Shown here one piece after another: positions 25,844-34,265 of a stretch of DNA of 44,546 bases. The stretch's first letter is position 1; each line of letters begins with the position of its first letter. Origin of the DNA: Burkholderiales bacterium. GTDB taxonomy: Bacteria > Pseudomonadota > Gammaproteobacteria > Burkholderiales > Burkholderiaceae_E. The notes below the pieces were generated by a model that made no database searches, was not told where the DNA came from, and worked only from the letters and a program-made list of their open reading frames with translations. The stretch is taken from NCBI GenBank assembly GCA_017307915.1, contig JAFKGG010000378.1:1-44546 (forward strand), in the 5' to 3' direction. Made by a program: the position numbers and the translations under genes.

Positions 25844-27547
25844 TTACACGGCGGCGGCCTCGACCGTCTCGATCACCAGCCGCACGCTGGCCAGGCCCTG
25901 GAACTCGTCGCGGATCAGCCGGTAGGCGATGCGCGCCGGCGAGGGCAGCGGCTCGGTGCGGCCGAAGGCCACGGCAGTGAGTTTGCGAGTGCCGCTGCGC
26001 AATTCGATGCGCAGATGCTTGCCGGCCATCAGCGATTGCCGACCCACTTCGAAGGTGTCGGAAAACAGCGGCGCCGGAAAACCCTGGCCCCAGACCTGGC
26101 TTTCCAGTGCCTCGACCAGCGGCAGATCGATCTGCTCGGCCTCCAGGGCGCCATCGGTCAGTGTTTCGCGTGCAAAGCAGCCCGGGTCGGCAAAGTCGAG
26201 CACGGCCTGGCGGAACAATTGCGTGAACTCGGCCAGCCGCGCGGCATGCAGGGTCAGGCCGGCCGCCATCGCGTGGCCGCCAAAGCGCAGCAGCAGGCCC
26301 GGGGCGCGCTTGTCGACCAGATCGAGCACGTCGCGCAGATGCACACCGGGGATCGAGCGGCCCGAGCCGCGCAGCGCGCCGTCGCCGGCCAGCGCCAAGG
26401 CGATCGCCGGCCGGTGCAGGCGGTCTTTCAGGCGGCTGGCGACCAGCCCGATCACGCCTTCGTGCCAGCCCTCGCGATGCATGACGATCGCCGGCGCTTC
26501 GTCGATATCGGCCGGCAGGGACTCGAGCGCTTCTTCGCGCATGCTGTGCTCGATCTCGCGGCGTTCGCGGTTCATCGTGTCGAGCATCGTCGCCAGCTCG
26601 TCGGCGTGCGCCGCGTCGTCGCACAGCAGGCATTCGATGCCAATCGAGATGTCGGCCAGTCGGCCGGCGGCATTGATGCGTGGGCCTACCGCAAAGCCCA
26701 GATCGCTGCAGCCGCAGCGCGCCTCGTCGCGGCCGGCCACGCGCAGCAGCGCGCGGATGCCGGCGCAAGCGCGTCCGGCGCGGATGCGCTGCAGACCGGT
26801 AGCCGCCAGCAACCGGTTGTTGCCGTCCAGTTTGACCAGATCGGCCACCGTGCCCAGCGCCACCAGGTCGAGCAGTTGCTGCAGCGGCACGCGACCGGCT
26901 GGATGCTCGGGCCGGCGCCGGCGCAGTTCGGCGCGCAAGGCCAGCAGCAGATAGAACATGACGCCGACACCGGCCAGGTGCTTGCTGGCGAAACCGCAGC
27001 CAGGCTGGTTGGGGTCGACGATCGCGTCGGCGGCCGGCAGCGTCTGACCCGGCAGATGGTGATCGGTGACGATGACGCGCATGCCGTGCGCGCGCGCCGC
27101 CGCCACGCCGTCGACGCTGGCGATGCCGCTGTCGACGGTGATCAGCCAGTCGGGTTTGCCCAGCCGCGGGTGCTGCGCGGCCAGCTCGACCACCGGCACG
27201 GTGAGCCCGTAGCCGTGCTCGAAGCGGTTCGGCACCAGGTAATCGACGTGCGCCGCACCCAGTTGCCGCAGGCCGCGCACGGCCACTGCGCAGGCAGTGG
27301 CGCCGTCGCAGTCATAGTCGGCGACGATGCACAGCCGCTCGCCGCGTTCGATGGCATCGGCCAGCAGGCGCGCCGCATCGCTGATGCCTTTCATCGTCGG
27401 CGGCGGCAGCAGGCGGGCCAGGTCGCGGTCGAGTTCGCCGGCGCTGGCGATGCCGCGCGCCGCCAGCAGTCGCGCCAGCACGGGGGGAACGCCGGCGGCG
27501 CAAAGCTGCTGCGCGATGTCCTGCGGAATCGGTCGCACGCTGATCAT
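25844..27547 (-). CDS. recJ: Single-stranded-DNA-specific exonuclease RecJ
   Basis: A 567-residue 5'-3' single-strand exonuclease of the DHH superfamily acting in recombination and mismatch repair. The metal-binding motifs are CIVADYDCDGATACAVAV and VIVTDHHLPGQTL. The DHHA1 domain shows HEGVIGLVASRLKDRLHRPA followed by GSGRSIPGVHLRDVLD and FGGHAMAAGLTL, and the C-terminal OB-like domain ends in VRLVIETVEAAAV. Its ATG overlaps the stop of the preceding COG4255-like gene by four bases (ATGA), so the two are probably translationally coupled. Confidence 0.96.
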   Translation of the reverse strand: MISVRPIPQDIAQQLCAAGVPPVLARLLAARGIASAGELDRDLARLLPPPTMKGISDAARLLADAIERGERLCIVADYDCDGATACAVAVRGLRQLGAAHVDYLVPNRFEHGYGLTVPVVELAAQHPRLGKPDWLITVDSGIASVDGVAAARAHGMRVIVTDHHLPGQTLPAADAIVDPNQPGCGFASKHLAGVGVMFYLLLALRAELRRRRPEHPAGRVPLQQLLDLVALGTVADLVKLDGNNRLLAATGLQRIRAGRACAGIRALLRVAGRDEARCGCSDLGFAVGPRINAAGRLADISIGIECLLCDDAAHADELATMLDTMNRERREIEHSMREEALESLPADIDEAPAIVMHREGWHEGVIGLVASRLKDRLHRPAIALALAGDGALRGSGRSIPGVHLRDVLDLVDKRAPGLLLRFGGHAMAAGLTLHAARLAEFTQLFRQAVLDFADPGCFARETLTDGALEAEQIDLPLVEALESQVWGQGFPAPLFSDTFEVGRQSLMAGKHLRIELRSGTRKLTAVAFGRTEPLPSPARIAYRLIRDEFQGLASVRLVIETVEAAAV

Positions 27548-28593
27548 GCGTCGGTCTCGATCAATTCGGCGAGCGGACGGCGGCGCCAGAAGGCCCAGCG
27601 ATCGCTGGGCGACAATTGCAATTCGACCAGACTGCGTTCGCCGGTCAGCACCAGGTGTAACGGCGCCGGCAGCGCGGCCGCGTTGCGTTCGAACCAGCCG
27701 GCGAATTCATGCCATGCCTGCTGCCAGCCGGGCAGGTCGCCGTCGCTGCCGGGGGTATGCCAGAGGTCTGGCGCGATCAGCCATGAATCGCCACTGACGC
27801 CGGCGAGAGCGGGTGAGGCGCCGCTGAACGGCAGGCATTCGATGCCGGCGCGACGCGCCAATCCGAGCAGGGCGGGGTCGTCGGCGACGATGCGCTGGAA
27901 CGGCTGCCGGGCGGCGCGGCCGACGCTGCCGTCCAGCCATAGGCTGTTGATCACGGCTTGGCCGCTGGCTTCACGCTGCTGGTTCACCGGGTGTTCGAAC
28001 CAGGCCATCTGCACCTCGGTGCTCAGCCGGCGCCATTGCCGGGCGGCCGTGCCGCTGGGCAGATAGACGTCGATCTGTCGGCCCTCGGCCATGCGCGCGC
28101 TGCGGGCATGCAGGGCGGCCAGTTCGGCCAGCAATTGCCGACCTTCGGTGGCGCCGGGCAGCGCGGCCAGTGCCCAGGCGTCGGCTTGCATGGCATGCGC
28201 GACGAGCCCGGAGTCGGCCAGCATCTGGTTGGCGCGTTCGACCAGCGCTTGCGCTTCGCGTTCGCTGATGTCGAGCAGTCGCGGCGGCGCCAGGCGCAGA
28301 TGGTCGAGGCCGACGTGCAAGTGCACGGGGCGCACCAGGAGGGCGTCGTCGAGCGGGGTGTGGCCGGCCGCCAGCGCGCAGCCGGCCACACTGCCAGTGA
28401 TGCCAAAGCGCTCGCGCAGCCAGGCTTCATGCGGCAGTTCATCGGGCATCGGCGCGTCGTCGCGGTGTTGCCGCAGCAGGCGCGCGCGGGCCAATCGGCG
28501 TGCCAGGGGGCTGCCGGCCGGCAGCAAGGTAGCGGCAGCATCGCCGCCGGCCGGCAATGCCACTGCACCGGCACAGAGTATCGTGATCGTCAC
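27544..28593 (-). CDS. Conserved protein of COG4255 (RpfE-like / phosphoglycerate-mutase-related annotation)
   Basis: A 349-residue protein without clear signal peptide or membrane helices. It resembles the family of Burkholderiales proteins beside recJ, often annotated as regulatory protein or phosphoglycerate-mutase-related (COG4255). Visible features are a conserved central WLDGSVGRAARQPF region and a C-terminal WAFWRRRPLAELIE. I do not see the catalytic residues of a genuine phosphoglycerate mutase, so enzyme names should be treated with caution. It is coupled to recJ by a 4-base overlap and divergent from lolC, whose start lies only 34 bases away. Confidence 0.75.
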   Translation of the reverse strand: MTITILCAGAVALPAGGDAAATLLPAGSPLARRLARARLLRQHRDDAPMPDELPHEAWLRERFGITGSVAGCALAAGHTPLDDALLVRPVHLHVGLDHLRLAPPRLLDISEREAQALVERANQMLADSGLVAHAMQADAWALAALPGATEGRQLLAELAALHARSARMAEGRQIDVYLPSGTAARQWRRLSTEVQMAWFEHPVNQQREASGQAVINSLWLDGSVGRAARQPFQRIVADDPALLGLARRAGIECLPFSGASPALAGVSGDSWLIAPDLWHTPGSDGDLPGWQQAWHEFAGWFERNAAALPAPLHLVLTGERSLVELQLSPSDRWAFWRRRPLAELIETDA

Positions 28594-28627
28594 GCGCGGA
28601 TTCTATGGCAAACTCCGGGCGTCTCCG

Positions 28628-29884
28628 ATGCCAGCCCCCTACGAATTCTTCATCGGCCTTCGCTACACCCGTGCCAGCAAGCGCGCGGGGCGGCGCAATG
28701 GCTTCATCTCGTTCATTTCGGCCCTGTCGGTCGCCGGGATCGCGCTCGGCGTGGCCGCGCTGATCACCGTGCTGTCGGTGATGAACGGCTTCCAGAAGGA
28801 AGTGCGCGACCGCATGCTGTCGGTGCTCTCGCACATCGAGGTGTTCGCCGGCAGCGCGCCGGTGCTCGACTGGCACCGCGTGGTCGACGAGGCCAAGCTC
28901 AATCCCCGCGTCATCGGCGGCGCGCCCTACGTCGGCGGCCAGGCCATGCTCACCTCGGGCGAAAGCGTGCGCGGCGTGCTGGTGCGCGGCATCGAGCCGT
29001 CGATCGAGCCTGAAGTGGCCGATTTCGCGCGCACCATGGCGCGCGGCCAGCTCGGCGATCTGCGACCCGGCGAATTCGGCGTGGCGATCGGCTATGAGAT
29101 GGCCAATCAGTTGATGCTCGACGTGGGCTCGAAACTCACGCTGATCGCGCCGCAGGGCACGGCCACGCCGGCCGGGCTGGTGCCGCGGCTGCGGCAGTTC
29201 ACCGTGGTGGCGGTGTTTCGCGCCGGGCACTACGAATACGACAGCAGCCTGATCCTGATGAACCTGGAAGACGCTGCGCGGCTGTTCCGCGTCGAAGGCG
29301 TCACCGGCGTACGGCTGAAGACCACCGACATGCTCGCCGCGCCGGCCATTGCGCAGGAACTGGCGGCCTCGCTGCCGGCCGGCTTGATGATCCGCGACTG
29401 GTCGTCGGAAAACCGCAACTGGTTCGCGGCGGTGCAGATCGAGAAGCGGATGATGTTCATCATCCTGACTTTGATCATCGCGGTGGCCGCGTTCAATCTG
29501 GTGTCGATGCTGGTGATGACGGTCACCGACAAGCAGTCGGACATCGCCATTTTGCGCACGCTGGGCGCATCACCGGCCAGCATCATGAAGATCTTCATCG
29601 TGCAGGGCGCCTCGGTTGGTTTGCTGGGCACCTTGCTGGGCGTGCTGCTGGGCGTGCTGCTGGCGCTGAACATCGGGCCGGTGACGGCCTTGGTCGAGAA
29701 CGTGTTCGGCTTTCAGGTGCTGCCGCAGGGCATCTATTTCATCAACCGGCTGCCCAGCGATCTGAACCCGGCCGACGTGCTGACGATCGGCTTGACGGCC
29801 TGCGTGCTGGCGCTGCTGTCGACCTTGTATCCAAGTTGGCGCGCCTCGCGCGTGCGGCCGGCCGAAGCGCTGAGGTACGAATGA
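28628..29884 (+). CDS. lolC: Lipoprotein-releasing ABC transporter permease LolC/LolE
   Basis: A 418-residue inner-membrane protein of the Lol system, which extracts outer-membrane lipoproteins from the inner membrane and hands them to LolA. The N-terminus ([20 protein letters not shown]) leads to the first membrane helix [20 protein letters not shown] and [15 protein letters not shown] large periplasmic domain and three C-terminal helices of the MacB/FtsX type follow, including [20 protein letters not shown] and the [15 protein letters not shown] coupling loop. ATG 28628 gives the normal family N-terminus; the open frame extends far upstream over the divergent gene. lolD follows after a 17-bp duplicated junction. 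A single gene is present here, so it likely acts as a homodimer. Confidence 0.95.
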   Translation: MPAPYEFFIGLRYTRASKRAGRRNGFISFISALSVAGIALGVAALITVLSVMNGFQKEVRDRMLSVLSHIEVFAGSAPVLDWHRVVDEAKLNPRVIGGAPYVGGQAMLTSGESVRGVLVRGIEPSIEPEVADFARTMARGQLGDLRPGEFGVAIGYEMANQLMLDVGSKLTLIAPQGTATPAGLVPRLRQFTVVAVFRAGHYEYDSSLILMNLEDAARLFRVEGVTGVRLKTTDMLAAPAIAQELAASLPAGLMIRDWSSENRNWFAAVQIEKRMMFIILTLIIAVAAFNLVSMLVMTVTDKQSDIAILRTLGASPASIMKIFIVQGASVGLLGTLLGVLLGVLLALNIGPVTALVENVFGFQVLPQGIYFINRLPSDLNPADVLTIGLTACVLALLSTLYPSWRASRVRPAEALRYE

Positions 29885-29903
29885 GCCTGAGGTACGAATG
29901 AGC
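29870..29903 (+). repeat. 17-bp perfect tandem duplication at the lolC-lolD junction
   Basis: CTGAGGTACGAATGAGC occurs twice in direct succession at 29870-29886 and 29887-29903. It covers the last codons of lolC (LRYE and stop) and the first codons of lolD. Removing one copy would restore a 4-base ATGA stop/start overlap. The duplication leaves a six-codon mini-ORF (MSLRYE) between the genes and moves lolD 17 bases downstream. Confidence 0.95.
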
Positions 29904-30671
29904 GTCGGCGCCGGGGAGGCAGATGGCGATAGGCTCGCCTCGCGTGCCGCGAGCGCAACGGCGCCGACCGGGCCGGTACACGAACGCGAAGTGGTGATCG
30001 CCGCACGCGGGCTGTGCAAGACGTATGGCAGCGGCGAGCTGGCGGTGCCGGTCTTGCACGGCGTCGATCTCGATATTCGCGCCGGCGAGCGCGTTGCAAT
30101 CATTGGTTCGTCGGGATCGGGCAAGAGCACGCTGTTGCATCTGCTGGGCGGGCTCGACGAGGCCTCGGCCGGCGAAGTGCAATGGCTGTCGCAGCCGATC
30201 GCCAGTCTGTCGCAGACCGAGCTGGGCCGCCGGCGCAATCTGCTGCTGGGCTTCGTCTATCAATTCCATCATCTGCTGCCCGAGTTCAGCGCACTCGACA
30301 ACGTGGCGATGCCGCTGCGCATCCGCCGTTTGCCGGTGGCGCAGGCACGCGAAGCGGCCGCGGCGATGCTGCGCCGGGTCGGCCTGGGGGCGCGGCTGGA
30401 ACATCCGCCGGGGCAACTGTCGGGCGGCGAGCGACAGCGCGTGGCGCTGGCGCGCGCGCTGGTCACCGAGCCGCGCTGCGTGCTGGCCGACGAGCCGACC
30501 GGCAATCTCGACAACCACACCACCCGGCAGGTCTACGAGCTGATGGAGCAGCTGGCGCGCGAGTTCGGCGTGGCCTTCGTCATCGTGACGCACGATCTGG
30601 CGCTGGCGGCGCGTGCCGACCGCGTGCTGCAACTGCGCGACGGGCGCTTGTTGGACGGCGATCCCAGCTAA
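29898..30671 (+). CDS. lolD: Lipoprotein-releasing ABC transporter ATPase LolD
   Basis: A 257-residue ATPase powering lipoprotein release with LolC/E. Walker A is [18 protein letters not shown], the Q-loop region reads [20 protein letters not shown] (the LolD-type signature), the ABC signature is [15 protein letters not shown], Walker B is [11 protein letters not shown], and the switch His is in [10 protein letters not shown]. The N-terminal 30 residues ([19 protein letters not shown]) are an extension not seen in E. coli. A copy of GAGG from the 17-bp duplication lies just upstream and may serve as its ribosome-binding site. Confidence 0.95.
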   Translation: MSVGAGEADGDRLASRAASATAPTGPVHEREVVIAARGLCKTYGSGELAVPVLHGVDLDIRAGERVAIIGSSGSGKSTLLHLLGGLDEASAGEVQWLSQPIASLSQTELGRRRNLLLGFVYQFHHLLPEFSALDNVAMPLRIRRLPVAQAREAAAAMLRRVGLGARLEHPPGQLSGGERQRVALARALVTEPRCVLADEPTGNLDNHTTRQVYELMEQLAREFGVAFVIVTHDLALAARADRVLQLRDGRLLDGDPS

Positions 30672-30718
30672 GCGGCATCCGCCCGGCCGATCGCAGGCAA
30701 CCGACATCGGAGGAAGGG

Positions 30719-31738
30719 ATGAAGTTTGGCGTATTCGATCACATGGACAAGAGCGCCATGTCGCTCGCCGATCAATACGACAGCCGCCTGCGCTTGGCGC
30801 AAGCCTATGACCGTGCCGGTTTCCATGCCTATCACCTGGCGGAGCATCATTCGACTCCGTTGGGCGTTACGCCGTCGCCCAGCGTTTACCTGGCCGCCGT
30901 CATCCAGCGAACCCAGCGTCTGCGAGTCGGCCCGATGGTCTATACGCTCAGCATGCATCACCCGCTGCGAGTGTTGGAAGAAATCTGCATGTTGGATCAG
31001 ATGAGCCGCGGCCGCCTGGAAGTCGGCCTGGGCCGCGGCGTGTCGCCGTATGAGATCCGCTACTACGGTGTGGATCCGGAACAGGCGCAGTCGATCTATC
31101 AGGAGTCCTACCAGATCATCATGCAAGGCCTTACCGAAGCCGAAGTCAATTTCTCGGGAAGGCACTTCCAGCTCCAGCACGTACCCGTGGAAATGCAGTG
31201 CTATCAAAAACCCACGCCACCGATCTGGTACGGCTTGGGCACGCCGCAGGGTGCGCGCTGGGTGGCGGAGAACCGCATCAACATCATCTGCAACGGAACC
31301 GTACCGCATGTACGGGCCATCACTGATAGCTATCGGCAGGCATGGCGGGATCTGGGGCGCGATGCGCAAAGCCTGCCCCTGATGGGAGTCAGTCGTCACA
31401 TCGTGATAGGCGACAGCCGTCGGGCAGCGCAAGAGAGCGCTGCTCAAGCCTACAAGCTCTGGCACCGGCATTTGTTGCATCTCTGGGTCAAGCACGGCGC
31501 GCGCTCGGCTTCGCTGCCTTTTCCGGAGGAGTTCGAGGCGGCACAAGAAGCCGGTCTTGCGATGGCCGGGACGGCGGATGAGGTGCGCGATTGGGTTGAA
31601 GCTCAGGTGGAGAGCATGGGCGTCAACTACTTCGTATGCCGCTTCGCCTTCGGCAGCATGTCGCACGAGGATTCGCTGCGCACGGTGGAGCTGTTCGCGT
31701 CCGAGGTGGCGCCGGCCCTACAAGAAAAAGTTCAGTGA
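30719..31738 (+). CDS. LLM-class flavin-dependent oxidoreductase (luciferase-like)
   Basis: A 339-residue TIM-barrel flavoprotein of the bacterial luciferase superfamily, using FMN or F420-like flavin to oxidise an unknown substrate. The N-terminal MKFGVFDHMDKS, AGFHAYHLAEHHSTP, PLRVLEEICMLDQMSRGRLE and VGLGRGVSPYE are family hallmarks. GGAGG lies about ten bases before the ATG. It is followed after 14 bases by a Bug-type binding protein. The pair interrupts what is usually a lolCD / tatD / comEC neighbourhood, and the reading frames look less biased to G or C in third positions than the flanking genes, which suggests acquisition. Confidence 0.9.
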   Translation: MKFGVFDHMDKSAMSLADQYDSRLRLAQAYDRAGFHAYHLAEHHSTPLGVTPSPSVYLAAVIQRTQRLRVGPMVYTLSMHHPLRVLEEICMLDQMSRGRLEVGLGRGVSPYEIRYYGVDPEQAQSIYQESYQIIMQGLTEAEVNFSGRHFQLQHVPVEMQCYQKPTPPIWYGLGTPQGARWVAENRINIICNGTVPHVRAITDSYRQAWRDLGRDAQSLPLMGVSRHIVIGDSRRAAQESAAQAYKLWHRHLLHLWVKHGARSASLPFPEEFEAAQEAGLAMAGTADEVRDWVEAQVESMGVNYFVCRFAFGSMSHEDSLRTVELFASEVAPALQEKVQ

Positions 31739-31752
31739 CAGGGAGACATCTG

Positions 31753-32718
31753 ATGAAAATCTTCATTCGCTGCGTAGTCGCCGTATTGGCCCTGGTTTGC
31801 CAGACGACGCTCTTCGCCCAGGAGTGGCCCAATCGGACGGTGCGGATCGTATTGCCGAGCCCTCCCGGGGGCGGCCCGGATTCGGTCACCCGGATGGTCG
31901 CCGAGCGGCTCAGCAAGACTTGGCAACAGCCGATCGTCATCGAAAACAAGCCCGGCGGCAGCACCAGAATCGGCGCAGAGACCGTTGCGAATTCAGCGCC
32001 GGACGGCTACTCGCTGCTCTCCACGTACGGCACGCATACGATGGTGAAGAGTCTCTTCTCAGATACCAAATATGATCCGATCGGCGATTTTCAGGCGGTC
32101 GTGCCTTTCGTGCGTACCGAGGTCGTCTTGGTCGTGAACGCGGAGTCGCCGTACCAGACGCTCGATGAACTGGTCACGGCATACAAGAAGCAGGGGCGCC
32201 CGCTTCCGTACGCGCACTTCGGCAACGGATCCACCTTTCACATCTATGGCCTTCTGCTGGGGCAACATGCGGGAATCCAGATGCTCCCTGTTGCCTATAA
32301 GGGCGAAGCTCTTCAGCTCAATGACCTGCTCGGCAAGCAAATCGAGTCGAGCTTCAACTCGGTTTCGACCGCCTTGCCGCAGATCCGGGCTGGAAAAGTC
32401 CGAGCGCTTGCCATCATTGGCTCGGCCAGGTCATCCGTTCTGGCCAATGTTCCGACTTTTCCGGAGCTGGGCTACTCGAGGTTGTCCAAGGCCAGTTGGT
32501 TCGGGCTTCTTGCGCCGGCCAAAACACCCAAACCGATCATCGACAAGATCAATGCTGACGTTGTGAAGATCCTGGCTGACCCGGAGATCGCGAAGAACCT
32601 GCGAGAGCGCGGGCTCGAACCGGCGCCCAGTTCGCCGGCCGAGTTTCAGGCATCGCTGAATGAGGAAGTGCCGATGTGGAGCAAGCTTGTCAAAGAGTTC
32701 GGCATCAAGGGAAATTGA
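31753..32718 (+). CDS. Bug-family (TctC-type) tripartite tricarboxylate transporter binding protein
   Basis: A 321-residue periplasmic binding protein. The signal peptide MKIFIRCVVAVLALVCQTTL-FAQ is followed by the family start EWPNRTVRIVLPSPPGGGPD, then MVAERLSKTWQQPIVIENKP and TVANSAPDGYSLL. The ATG at 31753 follows a GGGAGA ribosome-binding site. Bug proteins bind carboxylates or other small ligands, and many, like this one, have no transporter membrane genes nearby. It is co-directional with the flavoprotein and may capture its substrate; that link is inferred. Confidence 0.92.
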   Translation: MKIFIRCVVAVLALVCQTTLFAQEWPNRTVRIVLPSPPGGGPDSVTRMVAERLSKTWQQPIVIENKPGGSTRIGAETVANSAPDGYSLLSTYGTHTMVKSLFSDTKYDPIGDFQAVVPFVRTEVVLVVNAESPYQTLDELVTAYKKQGRPLPYAHFGNGSTFHIYGLLLGQHAGIQMLPVAYKGEALQLNDLLGKQIESSFNSVSTALPQIRAGKVRALAIIGSARSSVLANVPTFPELGYSRLSKASWFGLLAPAKTPKPIIDKINADVVKILADPEIAKNLRERGLEPAPSSPAEFQASLNEEVPMWSKLVKEFGIKGN

Positions 32719-32740
32719 AGTCGGGGCCCGGCTATTTCGA

Positions 32741-32760
32741 TGAGCCCCGCAAGGGGCTCA
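32741..32760. terminator. Hairpin between convergent genes
   Basis: TGAGCCCC-GCAA-GGGGCTCA, a perfect 8-bp stem with a 4-base loop, lies 22 bases after the Bug stop and 21 bases from the end of the convergent YcxB-like gene. The T-tract is poor, so intrinsic termination may be incomplete. Confidence 0.6.
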
Positions 32761-32781
32761 CGCTTCCTGAACGACGTCGCG

Positions 32782-33291
32782 TCATTCCGCCGGCGGCGGA
32801 AGAGTCGTTCGGGTCGGCACGCGGCGCGCTTGCTCTTTGAAGCTTTTCCAATTGGCCTCTGATCCGAACATGTCGCGGGGAAAGAGATTGAACAACTGGT
32901 CGTTGATGTAGAGCAGCACCAGTTCGTCGTTTTCTCTGCGTTTCACGTATTCGCTCCACGAACGCCGCCAGCTTCCCTTTTCGGACCAAAGCTCGACGGT
33001 ATCCGCATCCCAGGCGATTTTGAACGGCGCCGCGAAATCAGCGCTTTGGCGATAGAGCTTCGCAGCCCGCGCGGGGATGTACAGCCGATCCCACAGCCAG
33101 TGGCCGATCGCGCCACCGATGCTGGCGGCGAGCAGCACGATGGCCGCCGAGACCCACATGCCGAGCAGCCATATCGCTACCGCGACGATGCCGGCACAAG
33201 CGCAGATGAGGAAGATGATCCGGCTATGGCGGGACTGGTGCAGCGCCATGGCTGCCACGTACTGCTGTTCGGTGATTTTTCCCTCGACCAT
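32782..33291 (-). CDS. YcxB-like membrane protein
   Basis: A 169-residue protein with two adjacent hydrophobic segments (RIIFLICACAGIVAVAIWLL and MWVSAAIVLLAASIGGAIGH) and a C-terminal soluble domain of the YcxB type (DTVELWSEKGSWRRSWSEYV, then LLYINDQLFNLFPRDMF). The start is placed at 33291 (MVEGKITEQQYVAAMALHQS). The open frame continues to 33354, but that would end two bases from the divergent tatD-type start and has no ribosome-binding site. The function of this family is not known to me. Confidence 0.75.
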   Translation of the reverse strand: MVEGKITEQQYVAAMALHQSRHSRIIFLICACAGIVAVAIWLLGMWVSAAIVLLAASIGGAIGHWLWDRLYIPARAAKLYRQSADFAAPFKIAWDADTVELWSEKGSWRRSWSEYVKRRENDELVLLYINDQLFNLFPRDMFGSEANWKSFKEQARRVPTRTTLPPPAE

Positions 33292-33356
33292 GGCCAAGGG
33301 TACGGCATCGCCCACTCTCTGCCAGGTTCGCGGCGATTCGTGGCAAGCTGGCACTC

Positions 33357-34139
33357 ATGCTGATCGACACGCATTGCCATCTCGATGCCGCCGAGTTTGA
33401 CGCCGACCGCGCCGGCGTGGCTTCGCGCGCCGCCGCGGCCGGGGTGTCGCTGATCGTCGTGCCGGCCGTTGATGCGGGCAACTTCGGCACGGTGCGGGAG
33501 CTGGCGACGACAAACCCGGCGCTGCGCTATGCGTTGGGCATTCATCCCTTGTTCGTGCGTCGCGCCGCCGATGCCGACCTGCAAGCGCTGCGCCAGGCGC
33601 TGGCCCAGGCCATCGACGATCCGCGGCTGGTTGCGGTCGGCGAGATTGGCCTGGATTTCTTCGAACCCGACCACGACCGGCAGCGTCAAGAGGATTTCTT
33701 CTGCGAGCAGTTGCGCATCGCGCGCGATTTCGAATTGCCGGTGCTGATGCACGTGCGCCGCTCGCAGGACATCATCCTCAAGCACCTGCGCCGTATACGC
33801 CCCGGCAGCGGCATCGCGCATGCGTTCAACGGCAGCCGGCAACAGGCCGAGCAGTTTCTCGAGCTTGGCATGGCGCTGGGCTTCGGTGGCGCGATGACCT
33901 TCGATCGCGCGCGGCAGATCCGCCGGCTGGTCGCCGAGTTGCCGCCCGAGGCGCACGTGCTCGAAACCGACGCGCCCGACATCGCGCCCGAATGGATCAA
34001 CCGGCAGCGCAACGAACCCGGCGAGTTGCCGCGCATTGCGCAGGTGTTCGCGCAACTGCGCGGTATCGACGCGGCGGCGGCGATCGCGCAGACCGGACGC
34101 AATGCATTGCGGGTGTTGCCGAGGTTGAGCCAAGCCTGA
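33357..34139 (+). CDS. TatD-family metal-dependent hydrolase
   Basis: A 260-residue TIM-barrel metallohydrolase of the TatD/YjjV group; relatives act as DNases or on D-aminoacyl-tRNA-like substrates. Metal-binding positions are visible in DTHCHLDAAEF, GEIGLDFFEPD, LMHVRRSQD, IAHAFNGSRQ and LETDAPDIAPEW. The length is normal. It lies upstream of comEC on the same strand and divergent from the YcxB-like gene. Confidence 0.92.
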   Translation: MLIDTHCHLDAAEFDADRAGVASRAAAAGVSLIVVPAVDAGNFGTVRELATTNPALRYALGIHPLFVRRAADADLQALRQALAQAIDDPRLVAVGEIGLDFFEPDHDRQRQEDFFCEQLRIARDFELPVLMHVRRSQDIILKHLRRIRPGSGIAHAFNGSRQQAEQFLELGMALGFGGAMTFDRARQIRRLVAELPPEAHVLETDAPDIAPEWINRQRNEPGELPRIAQVFAQLRGIDAAAAIAQTGRNALRVLPRLSQA

Positions 34140-34164
34140 TCGGGGGATGCTGGCGGCCGCGGCT

Positions 34165-34180
34165 GGCCTTTCGCAAGGCC
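34165..34180. repeat. Short hairpin after the TatD-type gene
   Basis: GGCCTT-TCGC-AAGGCC, a perfect 6-bp stem with a 4-base loop, 25 bases after the tatD-type stop. There is no T-tract; it may weakly terminate or stabilise the 3' end. Confidence 0.35.
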
Positions 34181-34245
34181 CTCAGGGGTAGGCCTGTCGG
34201 CTAGCTCTTCGTCTTAGGTCGTTGGCGCAATGGCGAGCGCGAGGC

Positions 34246-34262
34246 ACGATGCCTAGCATCGT
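34246..34262 (+). promoter_or_regulatory. Hairpin immediately before the comEC start
   Basis: ACGATGC-CTA-GCATCGT, a perfect 7-bp stem with a 3-base loop, ends three bases before the comEC ATG, with GAGG (34241-34244) just in front. Folding would bring the ribosome-binding site close to the start; it may affect comEC translation. Confidence 0.4.
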
Positions 34263-34265
34263 CCG

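Noticed and set aside
25823..28066. 747-codon open frame antisense to recJ and the COG4255-like gene
   Set aside because: Shadow frame crossing two real genes; no domain is recognisable.
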